Shown one piece after another: positions 17,272 to 25,839 of a stretch of 53,276 nucleotides of DNA. The translations under genes and the position numbers were made by a program. The DNA is from JAZLDV01 sp045614925. GTDB taxonomy: Bacteria; Bacillota_I; Bacilli_A; Erysipelotrichales; Coprobacillaceae. Positions within the stretch are counted from its first letter, which is position 1. Each line of letters opens with the position of its first letter. The stretch is from positions 1 to 53,276 of the forward strand of contig JAZLDV010000059.1 in the NCBI GenBank assembly GCA_045614925.1. The letters are read 5' to 3'. The notes under the pieces are model-generated. The model had not been told where the DNA came from. It worked only from the letters and a program-made list of their open reading frames with translations, and searched no databases.

Positions 17272-18696
17272 TTATTTCCCCCTATAGAAAAATTCTTTTA
17301 CGTATTCATTTTTTGGATGGTTAACAATTTCATATGGTGTACCAATTTGTTGAATTTCACCATCACGGATATAACAGATTCTATCTGCAATTTTTAATGC
17401 TTCACTCATATCATGAGTAACGAAAACAAATGTTTTATTTAATTCATCATGTAAATCGATAATTAAATCTTGTAAAGTTCTTCTAATAACTGGATCTAAC
17501 GCACTAAATGGCTCATCCATTAATACTAACTGAGGATCAGTCGCTAATGCTCTGATTAATCCTACTCTTTGTTTTTCTCCACCTGATAATTGAGCTGGAT
17601 ATTTCTTTAAGTCTTCTAAAGTTAAATCCATTTTTCTTGTTAAATATTCAATATATTTCATATCAGGTTGTTTTTTAGATAATTCAAATGGTACTAAAAT
17701 ATTTTCCATACATGTATAATGTGGGAATAACCCAACTTTTTGCATCATGTAACCCATTGATTTTCTTAATTCTAATGTATCTGTTGATTGAACATCTTTA
17801 CCATCTAAATACACAGTACCAGAATCAGGATTATCCATTTTATTAATCATTTTTAATAATGTTGATTTTCCACTACCACTTTGTCCAACTAATACAAAGA
17901 TTTCTCCTTCTTTAATATCAAAAGTAGCTCCATCAAATAATTTCTTATTGTATGTTTTCGAAATATTAAAGAATTTAATTTTTTCTTTCATTTCTCTCTT
18001 TAATGCTTTTAAATCATCCATATCATCTACCTCAAAAATTTCATTATCATTTTCTAATATTTTTGAAAAGATTTTCACATTATTTAATTCATCTAACATT
18101 AATTCATCCCAATAAGCTTTTTTTACTTTTTCTTTAGACCAATTTACATTATTTAATTTGTTAACTAATACTTCTAAATCTTCTTTTTTCCAGAAAGATA
18201 CACCTGTATATCTATGTCCTTCATATGAATGTCTATCTACATCAATAATTCTCTTATTCTCATCTAAAGTTGCAGTCCATTCTTCTTTTTCAAACTGTTC
18301 TTTATAATCTCTTAATAAATAAAAACTATAATCTTCACTACCATATTTTAAATAAAGATTATCTTTTAAATAAATATCAGCAGTTGTTACAAATGTATCG
18401 TTGTTTAAATATTCTTTAACCATATACATAGAATAAATAGTATTGTATTCTTTATATTTATCATTTTCTACAAAATGAATATCGACATTTGAATACTTAT
18501 CTTTTAAATATTCAAACTTTTCTTTTAAATATCCTACTACAATTACAATACTTGTAATTCCAGCTTCAATCATAAATTCAATATTTCTTTCTAAAATTGG
18601 CTGATCATTAATTTCAATTAATGATTTAGGTGTAACTTTTGTAATTTCTTTTAATCTAGACCCTAACCCAGCAGCTAAAATAATACTTTGTTTCAT
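17272..18696 (-). CDS. LicC-type phosphocholine cytidylyltransferase fused to a choline-importer ABC ATPase
   Basis: Residues 1-232 form a nucleotidyltransferase with intact IILAAGLGSR, KYKEYNTIYSM, TADIYLKDN and YTGVSFW motifs as in LicC, which makes CDP-choline from CTP and phosphocholine. Residues 238-474 form an OpuBA/ProV-like ABC ATPase: Walker A GQSGSGKST (271-279), signature LSGGE (370-374), Walker B LVLMDEP (Asp394, Glu395) and His428. The C-terminal CBS domains of ProV/OpuAA are absent. The joint, near DDMDDLKALKREMKEKIKFF, has no stop or frameshift. An internal ATG near residue 236 could in principle start a free ATPase. The start overlaps the licA stop (TAATG). One polypeptide thus appears to combine choline uptake with its activation. 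Confidence 0.9.
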   Translation of the reverse strand: MKQSIILAAGLGSRLKEITKVTPKSLIEINDQPILERNIEFMIEAGITSIVIVVGYLKEKFEYLKDKYSNVDIHFVENDKYKEYNTIYSMYMVKEYLNNDTFVTTADIYLKDNLYLKYGSEDYSFYLLRDYKEQFEKEEWTATLDENKRIIDVDRHSYEGHRYTGVSFWKKEDLEVLVNKLNNVNWSKEKVKKAYWDELMLDELNNVKIFSKILENDNEIFEVDDMDDLKALKREMKEKIKFFNISKTYNKKLFDGATFDIKEGEIFVLVGQSGSGKSTLLKMINKMDNPDSGTVYLDGKDVQSTDTLELRKSMGYMMQKVGLFPHYTCMENILVPFELSKKQPDMKYIEYLTRKMDLTLEDLKKYPAQLSGGEKQRVGLIRALATDPQLVLMDEPFSALDPVIRRTLQDLIIDLHDELNKTFVFVTHDMSEALKIADRICYIRDGEIQQIGTPYEIVNHPKNEYVKEFFYRGK

Positions 18697-19577
18697 TACT
18701 TTATTCCTCCTAGTTTTTCATAATGAGCTAATGCTCTATCTAATCTTTCTTTCCATCTTCTTGAGTTATATTCAACCATCTGTCCTTGATACCATTTAAT
18801 CAGATGCCAAAATATCCATAAATAATCTGTTAATATTTTATAAAGAATATACTTTTCTTCTATAAAATCAATTTTTGAACATTGAGTATAGCTTTCTAAA
18901 AATAATCTTTCCTGTTCTTCGCTTAATTCATTTGTTAATGTCATATTTGCAAGATCAAAATACAAATCAGCATTTCCTGAATACTCCCAATCAATCATAT
19001 AGATTTTCCCATCACTTAATAAAAAATTACTTAATTTTGGATCAATATGACAAGGAACCAATTGTTTAGGATACTTTTTAAATGTCTCATTTAATAATCC
19101 TTCTAATGTATCAAGATGTTCATTCACTTCATCAGGATAAGAACAATTCATATTTTTTAAAACAGCCTGATATTCTTTAATCTTTACTTCGATATCAAAC
19201 TCATCATCAAACAATCTCTTAGATTGATGTAAAGCAGCTAAACTTGTATTCATCTGACTTATCAGTACATCATCATAAAGATCATCTTTATTCAATTCTC
19301 TATTATTTCTTATAAACTTTGAAATAATAATTCCTGTATCAGTATTTGAATAATAAATATGTGGAATAATATCTAAGTCATTTAACTTTGACATATTGTT
19401 AAGCTCAATACCTCTATCAATATATTCATTTGTACCAACCCCAGGAATTCTCATAACATAGATTTCATCTCCCGATAATATCTTATATGATGTATTTGTT
19501 AACCCCCCTGGAATTTCTTCTATTTCATCACAATGACTATTCATGCATTCTTCAAATATTTTCTTTTTATCTTCCAT
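18696..19577 (-). CDS. licA: Choline kinase, LicA type
   Basis: LicA phosphorylates choline with ATP, the first step towards CDP-choline. This 293-residue protein has the phosphotransferase/choline-kinase fold. It shows GGLTNTSYKI as the nucleotide loop, catalytic CHIDPKLSN (His177, Asp179, Asn184) and metal-binding MIDWEYSG (Asp196). The start is the ATG at 19577, with AGAGGG 5 bases upstream. A longer frame back to a GTG at 19625 would begin before the predicted transcript start. It is the first gene of a tightly packed operon with the LicC-ATPase fusion, the transporter and the winged-helix fusion. Confidence 0.92.
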   Translation of the reverse strand: MEDKKKIFEECMNSHCDEIEEIPGGLTNTSYKILSGDEIYVMRIPGVGTNEYIDRGIELNNMSKLNDLDIIPHIYYSNTDTGIIISKFIRNNRELNKDDLYDDVLISQMNTSLAALHQSKRLFDDEFDIEVKIKEYQAVLKNMNCSYPDEVNEHLDTLEGLLNETFKKYPKQLVPCHIDPKLSNFLLSDGKIYMIDWEYSGNADLYFDLANMTLTNELSEEQERLFLESYTQCSKIDFIEEKYILYKILTDYLWIFWHLIKWYQGQMVEYNSRRWKERLDRALAHYEKLGGIK

Positions 19578-19614
19578 AAGCGCCCTCTGTTCATTTTTTA
19601 TATTTTTTACATTA

Positions 19615-19704
19615 TTTTTGAACACACCAGTATATTATCATGTTTATAGTCTATGTCAATATTATTTGTACATTTTTTTGTATAAATTTATATTTTTTGA
19701 ACAC
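19615..19704 (-). repeat. Direct repeat GTGTTCAAAAA flanking the licA promoter
   Basis: Two identical 11-base copies (minus strand GTGTTCAAAAA) occur at 19694-19704 and 19615-19625, 79 bases apart. One lies upstream of the -35 and one at the predicted transcript start. They are possible operator half-sites, for example for the winged-helix fusion protein. AT-rich chance matches are also possible. Confidence 0.4.
19629..19659 (-). promoter_or_regulatory. Promoter of the licA operon
   Basis: A perfect TTGACA lies at 19654-19659 on the minus strand. The best -10 is TATACT at 19629-19634 (19-base spacer); ATATAC one base nearer gives 18. Either places the transcript start near 19622, after the rejected GTG start. 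Confidence 0.65.
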
Positions 19705-19707
19705 TAA

Positions 19708-19740
19708 CAAAAAAGAGACTTGCTAAAGCAAATCTCTTTA
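19708..19740 (-). terminator. Intrinsic terminator after the CW-repeat protein gene
   Basis: On the minus strand AAGAGATTTGC, TTTA, then GCAAGTCTCTT are followed by a T run. One G-T pair lies within the 11-base-pair stem. Confidence 0.85.
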
Positions 19741-19750
19741 TATTTTTTTA

Positions 19751-22700
19751 TTAAATCATTACACCATTATGATCAAATTTATATGTTTTGCCATCAATAA
19801 CTTTAGTACAGCTCATGAAACAAATTCCATTTTCATCAGCATAATACCATTTTCCATCATATTTATACCATTGATTTTTTACAAGTTTCCCATTACTTCC
19901 ATAAATATAAATTATAGGCATTCCAAACATATCATTATATGCAAATAAATCTATATTCATCGAATAATTTTCATTATCAAAATAATATGATTCACCATCA
20001 ATAATCTGATCACCTATTACAAATTTTTCACCATTATAGTAATACCATTTTGAATCAAGTTTTTGCCATCCATATTTAGGAGTATATTCTCCTACCCATT
20101 GACCATTATCTTTAAAATAGTGATATTTACCATCAATATATCTCATTCCATCCACCATTTCATAATGATCAAAATAATACCAGACACCATTGATTTTTTG
20201 CCAATCATTTACTAATAAACCTGAACCATCAGCATAACTCCATGAATAATAATTATGTACCCAAGCATTATAAGCAGTTTTACCATTTTCAAAGATTCCA
20301 TAAATCTTTTCAGTTTCTTTATCGTAATAACTTCCTTTTACCATTTCTCCCCATTCATTAAATGCATACCATGTTCCATCAATTTTTACCCATCCATCTG
20401 AATAACAATTTCCATTTACATAATAATACCAATATCCATCAGCAAATTTCCATCCATTTAAACTGTTAACATTTTCAGATTTTCCTGTCCATGAACCATT
20501 TGAATTGAAATAGTAAAGTTTATCTCCAATCATCTTATTACCATTTGCCATAATTTCATCGAAATAATACCACTTACCATTAATTTGTTTCCATCCATCT
20601 ACAAGTTGACCATTTTCATCTGCATAATAATATGTATCTTCACCTAAGTTAATCCATGCATTTTTTGCCATGCTTCCATCCGCATTAAAATAATAATTTT
20701 CTACAAAACGACTTTGCGCCATTCTTCCTTGATTATCGAAATAATAATTTTTATTTTTAATCACTTTGTGACCATGAACTGGTTTATTATTTTCAATATA
20801 ATAGTAATATCCATTACATAAATTCCATCCATTTTGACTCGTTAACTGACCTTGATATTCACCATTAGGTGCAAACATACAATACTTATCATCAATTTTT
20901 AAAACACAATCATAAGCCATTCCAAAATCTTCAGTTAAATAATAAGTTTTGTTTGAAATAGTTTGCCAACCTAATGCTCTATTACCCATTGCATCATAAT
21001 AATAATATTTAATAGGTGAATATAAATCTTTTACCCATTGATTTTTAATCATTGCACCATCACTACCAAATACTTTTGGTTCATGTTCACCAGTTTTTTC
21101 ATCATAAATGTACAATGGATTTTGATTTTTAACCATTACACCAAAATCATCCATATAATATGTCTTATTTCCAGATTCTACAAGATCATCTATCACAAAC
21201 TGACCATCTTTAAAGTAGAACCATAAATTATTTAAACTTACCCAGCCTTCTTTAGCTGAAGAAATTTCTTTTACAACATTTCCATTTGAATCTGTATTTA
21301 CTAAAACATCATCTATAATTCCAGTAAAATTACATAATAAATATCTATCAAAGAAGTAATATGTTTTCCCATTAATAACTTGTTTTCCATCAACAAGTCT
21401 TCCCTTTGAATCTGAATAAGTCCATTCATTATAAGATTTATACCATCCATTTTTCACCATTGCACCACTTTGATCAAACATATAAGTATGACCATCTAAA
21501 TAGATTAAATCATCTTTATACATTTCATGTGAAAACTCATTAAAATAATATGTTTTATTATTAATTTCTTTTAAACCACTTGCTAATTTACCATTTTCAA
21601 CATAATACCATTGTTTATAAATCTGATTCCATCCTTCTTTAGCTTTTGCTTTCTCTTGGATTACACCTAATGTATCACACGTATAAATGTAATTATTTAA
21701 AATAAATTTTTTTCCTTTATAAAGTCTACCACTTTCAGAAAATAAGTATTTCTTATTTCCAATAGTCGCTTCACCAACATATGCCTTACCATCAGTTCCA
21801 TAATAATATGTATAATTATAAGATTTATACCATCCAACAAGCATATGACCATCTTTGTCAAATCCATATATCGAATCATCAATATAATATGCTGCATAAT
21901 CTTTTATCGCTTTACCTTCATAATCGAAGTAATACCAATATCCATCAATATTTTTCCATCCAAAGACTAGTTCACCATTTTCAGCACAATAAGTCTCACC
22001 ATCTATATCGAATTTACCTTCCATAGCAGAAATATCATATAAACTTATAATCAAACCATTTTCATCTGTCTGATAAATCATATTTCCAATAAATTTTACA
22101 GAATTTTCTACAACATATCCGTATTCGAATAAATATAATTGTCCTTCAATTTCATAAACACCATTATAAGCTGCTTTTCCATCATCAGTAAAATAAAATG
22201 TTTCGTCATAATCATCAAATTCAAATGTCCACCATGTTCCTTTAATCATTTCACCTGATGATTTAAAACCATATATGTATTCATTACCATATTCATCATA
22301 CATAAAGGCATATCTGTCTTTTGCCATAATTCCATGATAATCCATATAATAAGTTTTACCATCTATTGTAATGAAATCATCTGTAACAACTTCACCATCT
22401 AATATATAGAAATAGTCTTCCCCAATTTTATTCCATCCTTCTTTAAATGAAGAATTCTCTGCAATAACTATTCCATCTTCATTTGTTATATAGAAAGCAT
22501 CTAAAACAAAATAAGCACCATCCATTAATAACGTTCCCCATTCATCAAATAAATGTGGCTGTCCATCAATTTCATAAACTTCACCCGCTGCGGCAGGTCC
22601 TTCATCTGTAAAATAGAATGTTTCTGTATAATAATCTCCATCATCATACCAATGATAAAAAGTATACCAAGATGATGTAATCATTACACCTGATTCATCA

Positions 22701-23164
22701 AATCCATAAATATTAAAATTCCCAAACTCATCATAGATATATGTATAACTATCTTTTTCCATGATTCCTTTATAATCTAGATAATATGATTTTCCATCTA
22801 AATATAAGAACTGATCAAAAAGAACTCTATCATAAGCATAGTAAAACCAATCATCTCCTAAAGAATTCCAACCATTTTTAATTTCAGTTGCTTCATCCGT
22901 TATAATCCCATTTTCATCTGATTTATAAAATGCATTATTAATATAATATGCTGTATCACACAACAAATTCCCTTCATGAGAGAAAAGATAATACTCTCCA
23001 TCAATCAGATATTTTCCTGTTACATTTTCCCCATCAACATAAAAATATGTATTACCCCACTCATCATTATACCATCCATCTTCAATGGCATATGTATCTG
23101 TTAATGATAAACACATAATTAAGCTAACACATAACATGCTTAACAAATACATTATTTTCTTCAT
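19751..23164 (-). CDS. Large secreted protein made of CW (choline/glucan-binding) repeats
   Basis: A signal peptide (residues 1-26, ending DTYA) is followed by about 1110 residues of tandem, diverged CW-type repeats. Typical units read GWNSLGDDWFYY, GKTYYFDNQG or GWQKINGKWYYF, rich in Trp, Tyr and Gly. Longer units of some 60-110 residues seem to be reiterated, with recurring phrases such as VIDGKTYYMD and GVMIKN. No catalytic domain is visible anywhere. CW repeats bind phosphocholine on wall teichoic acids or alpha-glucans. Beside the lic operon, phosphocholine is the likelier ligand. It could be a wall-coating, adhesive or scaffolding protein. It has its own likely promoter at 23200-23228 and a terminator at 19708-19740. 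Confidence 0.88.
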   Translation of the reverse strand: MKKIMYLLSMLCVSLIMCLSLTDTYAIEDGWYNDEWGNTYFYVDGENVTGKYLIDGEYYLFSHEGNLLCDTAYYINNAFYKSDENGIITDEATEIKNGWNSLGDDWFYYAYDRVLFDQFLYLDGKSYYLDYKGIMEKDSYTYIYDEFGNFNIYGFDESGVMITSSWYTFYHWYDDGDYYTETFYFTDEGPAAAGEVYEIDGQPHLFDEWGTLLMDGAYFVLDAFYITNEDGIVIAENSSFKEGWNKIGEDYFYILDGEVVTDDFITIDGKTYYMDYHGIMAKDRYAFMYDEYGNEYIYGFKSSGEMIKGTWWTFEFDDYDETFYFTDDGKAAYNGVYEIEGQLYLFEYGYVVENSVKFIGNMIYQTDENGLIISLYDISAMEGKFDIDGETYCAENGELVFGWKNIDGYWYYFDYEGKAIKDYAAYYIDDSIYGFDKDGHMLVGWYKSYNYTYYYGTDGKAYVGEATIGNKKYLFSESGRLYKGKKFILNNYIYTCDTLGVIQEKAKAKEGWNQIYKQWYYVENGKLASGLKEINNKTYYFNEFSHEMYKDDLIYLDGHTYMFDQSGAMVKNGWYKSYNEWTYSDSKGRLVDGKQVINGKTYYFFDRYLLCNFTGIIDDVLVNTDSNGNVVKEISSAKEGWVSLNNLWFYFKDGQFVIDDLVESGNKTYYMDDFGVMVKNQNPLYIYDEKTGEHEPKVFGSDGAMIKNQWVKDLYSPIKYYYYDAMGNRALGWQTISNKTYYLTEDFGMAYDCVLKIDDKYCMFAPNGEYQGQLTSQNGWNLCNGYYYYIENNKPVHGHKVIKNKNYYFDNQGRMAQSRFVENYYFNADGSMAKNAWINLGEDTYYYADENGQLVDGWKQINGKWYYFDEIMANGNKMIGDKLYYFNSNGSWTGKSENVNSLNGWKFADGYWYYYVNGNCYSDGWVKIDGTWYAFNEWGEMVKGSYYDKETEKIYGIFENGKTAYNAWVHNYYSWSYADGSGLLVNDWQKINGVWYYFDHYEMVDGMRYIDGKYHYFKDNGQWVGEYTPKYGWQKLDSKWYYYNGEKFVIGDQIIDGESYYFDNENYSMNIDLFAYNDMFGMPIIYIYGSNGKLVKNQWYKYDGKWYYADENGICFMSCTKVIDGKTYKFDHNGVMI

Positions 23165-23199
23165 ATTATATCCCCCTATCTTGTATTGTCTATATATAC

Positions 23200-23228
23200 A
23201 TCATAGTCCTGTTTATTCGTTAAAACAA
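23200..23228 (-). promoter_or_regulatory. Possible promoter of the CW-repeat protein gene
   Basis: TTGTTT (23223-23228) and TATGAT (23200-23205) on the minus strand are 17 bases apart in the 91-base gap between the two genes. I see no terminator in that gap, so read-through from the upstream gene is also possible. Confidence 0.5.
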
Positions 23229-23255
23229 GAAATTCTAAATACTACAAAATTATTT

Positions 23256-24419
23256 TTAAATTAACGATAGAAATGATTTTCTAATAAGACATGAAGAACT
23301 TTTCAAAGATTTTAATGCATTCATTTCTATCATATTTTTAGTTTCTCTTATTCCAAAAAGCAACATTTGAGAATTCGTTTTATATAACTGCTTTATCGTT
23401 TTTTTAGATAAATCATATGTATATAATCCATCTGCTTTATTAAAATACAATTTAAAATTTCTTAAAAAAAGACCACTAAAACTATTCAGATAATATCCTT
23501 TATCACTTTTCCATATACCCACATGTTCAATAACATCTCTTTCTTTACCTTGATAATTTCCTCTTATTAGAAATCGATCTTTAATATAAAAATAATCACT
23601 TCCCATTATTACTATAGGAGAAAGAATATCTTTAAAATAATACTTATCATATTTCTTATTTAAACATCTTATATTCAATCTATTCCTTCCTTTATATCCA
23701 TAATCCTTTATCTGATTATCACTACATAAAAAATATTTATGATCGACTATACCTAAAAGATTATTCGAATCATCATAAGTAAGATCTACATGATAATACT
23801 CACGCCCTACTTTTACAATATTCCACCCATGATTCATCATTTCACTTTTTACATAACCACATTCCATATTCACTTTATTTAAGATATACTGATATAAAAA
23901 TGAATAAGATTGGCATACGCCTTTTTTATATAACAGCATACTCGATAAATAATAAGATTGTTTCTTTAATGATTTATCATAGTCATAATGTGACACAATA
24001 TAATCATGAAGTAATAATGCATTCTTTTCATCAGTATAATTTTTTGAAACAATAGTCTTTAAATCAGAAATTTCATTATCAATCTTATTTATATAATCTT
24101 TTATCTGTTTCTTATTCATATGACTACTTATTTTTAGTTGCGTATAATATTGTCCTTTATAATAAAGAGTACCTTTCACATCTAAACTTAGATAGGGAAT
24201 ATAATAGATTAAAGAAGACATGATAGGATATTCATTTATTTTGATTTTATATGATTTCAAATCGATTTTACTCTTCCCATTTAATAAAGCATTTTTAACA
24301 TCTTTTTCAATCTTTGAAATAATCTGCTGTTCTTTTTTTAACTCACTCACACTTTGAGCCTGAACATCATTTACAGAAATACATAACATACAAATTAAAA
24401 CAATCATTATTTTTTTCAT
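23256..24419 (-). CDS. Secreted transglutaminase-like protein
   Basis: This 387-residue protein has a signal peptide (1-22, ending DVQA). Its transglutaminase-like domain carries a probable Cys169-His197-Asp212 triad in GVCQSYSFLYQY, MMNHGWNIV and YYHVDLTYDD. It parallels the N-terminal 410 residues of the protein at 10513-13989, including the beta-rich segment after the catalytic core, but lacks all the Ig-like and CW repeats. The ATG at 24419 is preferred over a GTG three codons upstream because GGGGTG lies 6 bases before it. It is 91 bases upstream of the CW-repeat protein gene and may work with it. Substrate is unknown; a peptidase role is an alternative to cross-linking. Confidence 0.83.
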   Translation of the reverse strand: MKKIMIVLICMLCISVNDVQAQSVSELKKEQQIISKIEKDVKNALLNGKSKIDLKSYKIKINEYPIMSSLIYYIPYLSLDVKGTLYYKGQYYTQLKISSHMNKKQIKDYINKIDNEISDLKTIVSKNYTDEKNALLLHDYIVSHYDYDKSLKKQSYYLSSMLLYKKGVCQSYSFLYQYILNKVNMECGYVKSEMMNHGWNIVKVGREYYHVDLTYDDSNNLLGIVDHKYFLCSDNQIKDYGYKGRNRLNIRCLNKKYDKYYFKDILSPIVIMGSDYFYIKDRFLIRGNYQGKERDVIEHVGIWKSDKGYYLNSFSGLFLRNFKLYFNKADGLYTYDLSKKTIKQLYKTNSQMLLFGIRETKNMIEMNALKSLKSSSCLIRKSFLSLI

Positions 24420-24485
24420 TATATTCACCCCTTCATACTCATTATTTTACTCTTTAAAAGCAACTATAAATCTCATTTACGTCTC

Positions 24486-24556
24486 AAAAAAAAGCACATA
24501 TCTATGAGCCTCACTAAAGTCATAACTTTAGTGAGACTACAATAAATATGTGCTTA
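24486..24556 (-). terminator. Strong intrinsic terminator after the lipoprotein gene
   Basis: A compound hairpin: an inner TCACTAAAGT / ACTTTAGTGA stem sits within an outer AAGCACATAT / ATGTGCTT stem, followed by eight T on the minus strand. Confidence 0.88.
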
Positions 24557-25003
24557 TCTCATGTTTTTGAAAATATCAAGAATTCCCTGATCTACGTCAT
24601 CACTTACAATGACATAATTCCCATTGACTTCTACTTGACGTTCTTTCCCGTCAATAGTCAATCGCTTGTCTCTTGCAATCTGATCAAAGTTATTTCCTTG
24701 TTCATATCTATAAACATCTATATTCCCCTGATCCGTAACATAGCGATACCCTTCTGCACCATTAACTGATGAAGCATCAAGTTTTTCTTTTGATGAATAT
24801 CTGAAGTCTTTTGATGCAAGTGCAGTTTCAAAATTTGTATACCAGTCATTATTCGAAGAAGAATCCTGATTTGATGACATATCGTTATTGTCGGATGGTA
24901 CATCTGTTGTTCCATTTCCATTTTGTGTGTCGTTGGACGTATCATTTGTTGTACATCCTGACAAAAGCGATACTAATAATAAAAACGCTAATATTTTTTT
25001 CAT
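24554..25003 (-). CDS. Small lipoprotein of unknown function
   Basis: This 149-residue protein begins MKKILAFLLLVSLLSGC, a lipoprotein signal with lipobox LSGC (Cys17). A Ser/Asn/Asp-rich linker (18-55) leads into a C-terminal domain of about 90 residues. That domain has phrases such as FETALASKDFRYSSKEKLDA, RYVTDQGNIDVYRYE and VNGNYVIVSDDV. I do not recognise the domain. It is probably exposed on the outer face of the membrane. The ATG has GGAGG upstream. It is transcribed alone, ends in a strong terminator and is divergent from the hemolysin III-type gene. Confidence 0.8.
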   Translation of the reverse strand: MKKILAFLLLVSLLSGCTTNDTSNDTQNGNGTTDVPSDNNDMSSNQDSSSNNDWYTNFETALASKDFRYSSKEKLDASSVNGAEGYRYVTDQGNIDVYRYEQGNNFDQIARDKRLTIDGKERQVEVNGNYVIVSDDVDQGILDIFKNMR

Positions 25004-25116
25004 TGTTTAACCTCCGTTTTTATTTTGTTCATATTTATTTAATTTATACATAGTATTATTGAAAAGCATAAAAAAGAAGAGTATGATTTAAATTAAATTT
25101 TAAAGAAGGTGAAAAG

Positions 25117-25773
25117 ATGAAAGAATCAAAATCAATGAAAGAATTTTTCAAACTATCTTTTGGAGAAGAAATAGGAAATGCAGTAAGTCATGGTAGTATG
25201 GCTTTATTATTGTTATTGGGATTGCCTGCAGTGAGTGTTTATTCTTTTTTAAGAGGTGGTGTATTACGTAGTTTTGGTGTCAGTCTTTATGTGATTTGTA
25301 TTTTTTTGATGTTTTTAATTTCTTGTATTTACCATACAATGGACTATACTTCCACGCAAAAATATATATTTAGAAAATTAGACCATATCTGTATATATCT
25401 TGCGATTGCTGGAAGCTATACTCCTATTATCCTTTGTCTTGTTCAAGGAACTATGGGATATATTGTTGTTATTGGAGAGTGGATTGCTGTAATAGCAGGT
25501 ATTTTATTAAAAAGTATCAGTTCTAAATCACATCCTATTTTATCTATGTCGATTTATATGTGTATGGGATGGGCTGCTATTTTAATTTTACCTTCATTAC
25601 TTGCTAAAGCATCTTTTGCTTTTTTAAGTCTAATTGTTGGTGGTGGCGTTCTTTATACAATCGGTGCTTACTTCTATTCACATCCAGAACATCCTTATTT
25701 TCATTTTATCTGGCATATATGTATTGTTATTGCAAGTTTACTACATTTTATTGCGATTGTCTTTATAATGTAA
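25117..25773 (+). CDS. Hemolysin III family (PAQR-like) membrane protein
   Basis: This 218-residue protein has seven hydrophobic segments. The family markers are near-complete: EEIGNAVSHG near the start, SCIYHTMDY with a metal-ligand His, RKLDHICIYLAIAGSYTP in the middle and HFIWHICIVIASLLHFIAI at the end. The conserved Ser/His/Asp set matches PAQR-type hydrolases. Bacterial members are called YqfA/TrhA or hemolysin III; a real haemolytic role is doubtful and a link to membrane lipid homeostasis is more often discussed. AGAAGGTG lies upstream of the ATG. It is monocistronic. Confidence 0.92.
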   Translation: MKESKSMKEFFKLSFGEEIGNAVSHGSMALLLLLGLPAVSVYSFLRGGVLRSFGVSLYVICIFLMFLISCIYHTMDYTSTQKYIFRKLDHICIYLAIAGSYTPIILCLVQGTMGYIVVIGEWIAVIAGILLKSISSKSHPILSMSIYMCMGWAAILILPSLLAKASFAFLSLIVGGGVLYTIGAYFYSHPEHPYFHFIWHICIVIASLLHFIAIVFIM

Positions 25774-25815
25774 AACAAGGTAGAGCTGAATTATATCAGT
25801 TCTACCTTGTTTTTG
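25772..25815 (+). terminator. Intrinsic terminator after the hemolysin III-type gene
   Basis: AACAAGGTAGAGCTGA and TCAGTTCTACCTTGTT form a long stem followed by TTTTTG. The sequence is nearly symmetrical, so it may also stop minus-strand transcription from 25840-26607. Confidence 0.85.
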
Positions 25816-25839
25816 TATAAAGTTCATATCAAATAATGA

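Noticed and set aside
17980..18030. Artificial joining of separate licC and ATPase genes by a sequencing error
   Set aside because: No leftover stop codon, truncated motif or duplicated start region is seen; the internal ATG has only a weak ribosome-binding site. Reads would be needed to exclude it fully.
19578..19625. Upstream GTG start for licA
   Set aside because: It lies at or before the predicted transcript start and has no ribosome-binding site, whereas ATG 19577 has AGAGGG 5 bases upstream.
19751..23164. Repetitive DNA resembling a repeat array or CRISPR
   Set aside because: The repeats are imperfect, in frame and encode CW motifs in one long open reading frame; there is no identical repeat with unique spacers.
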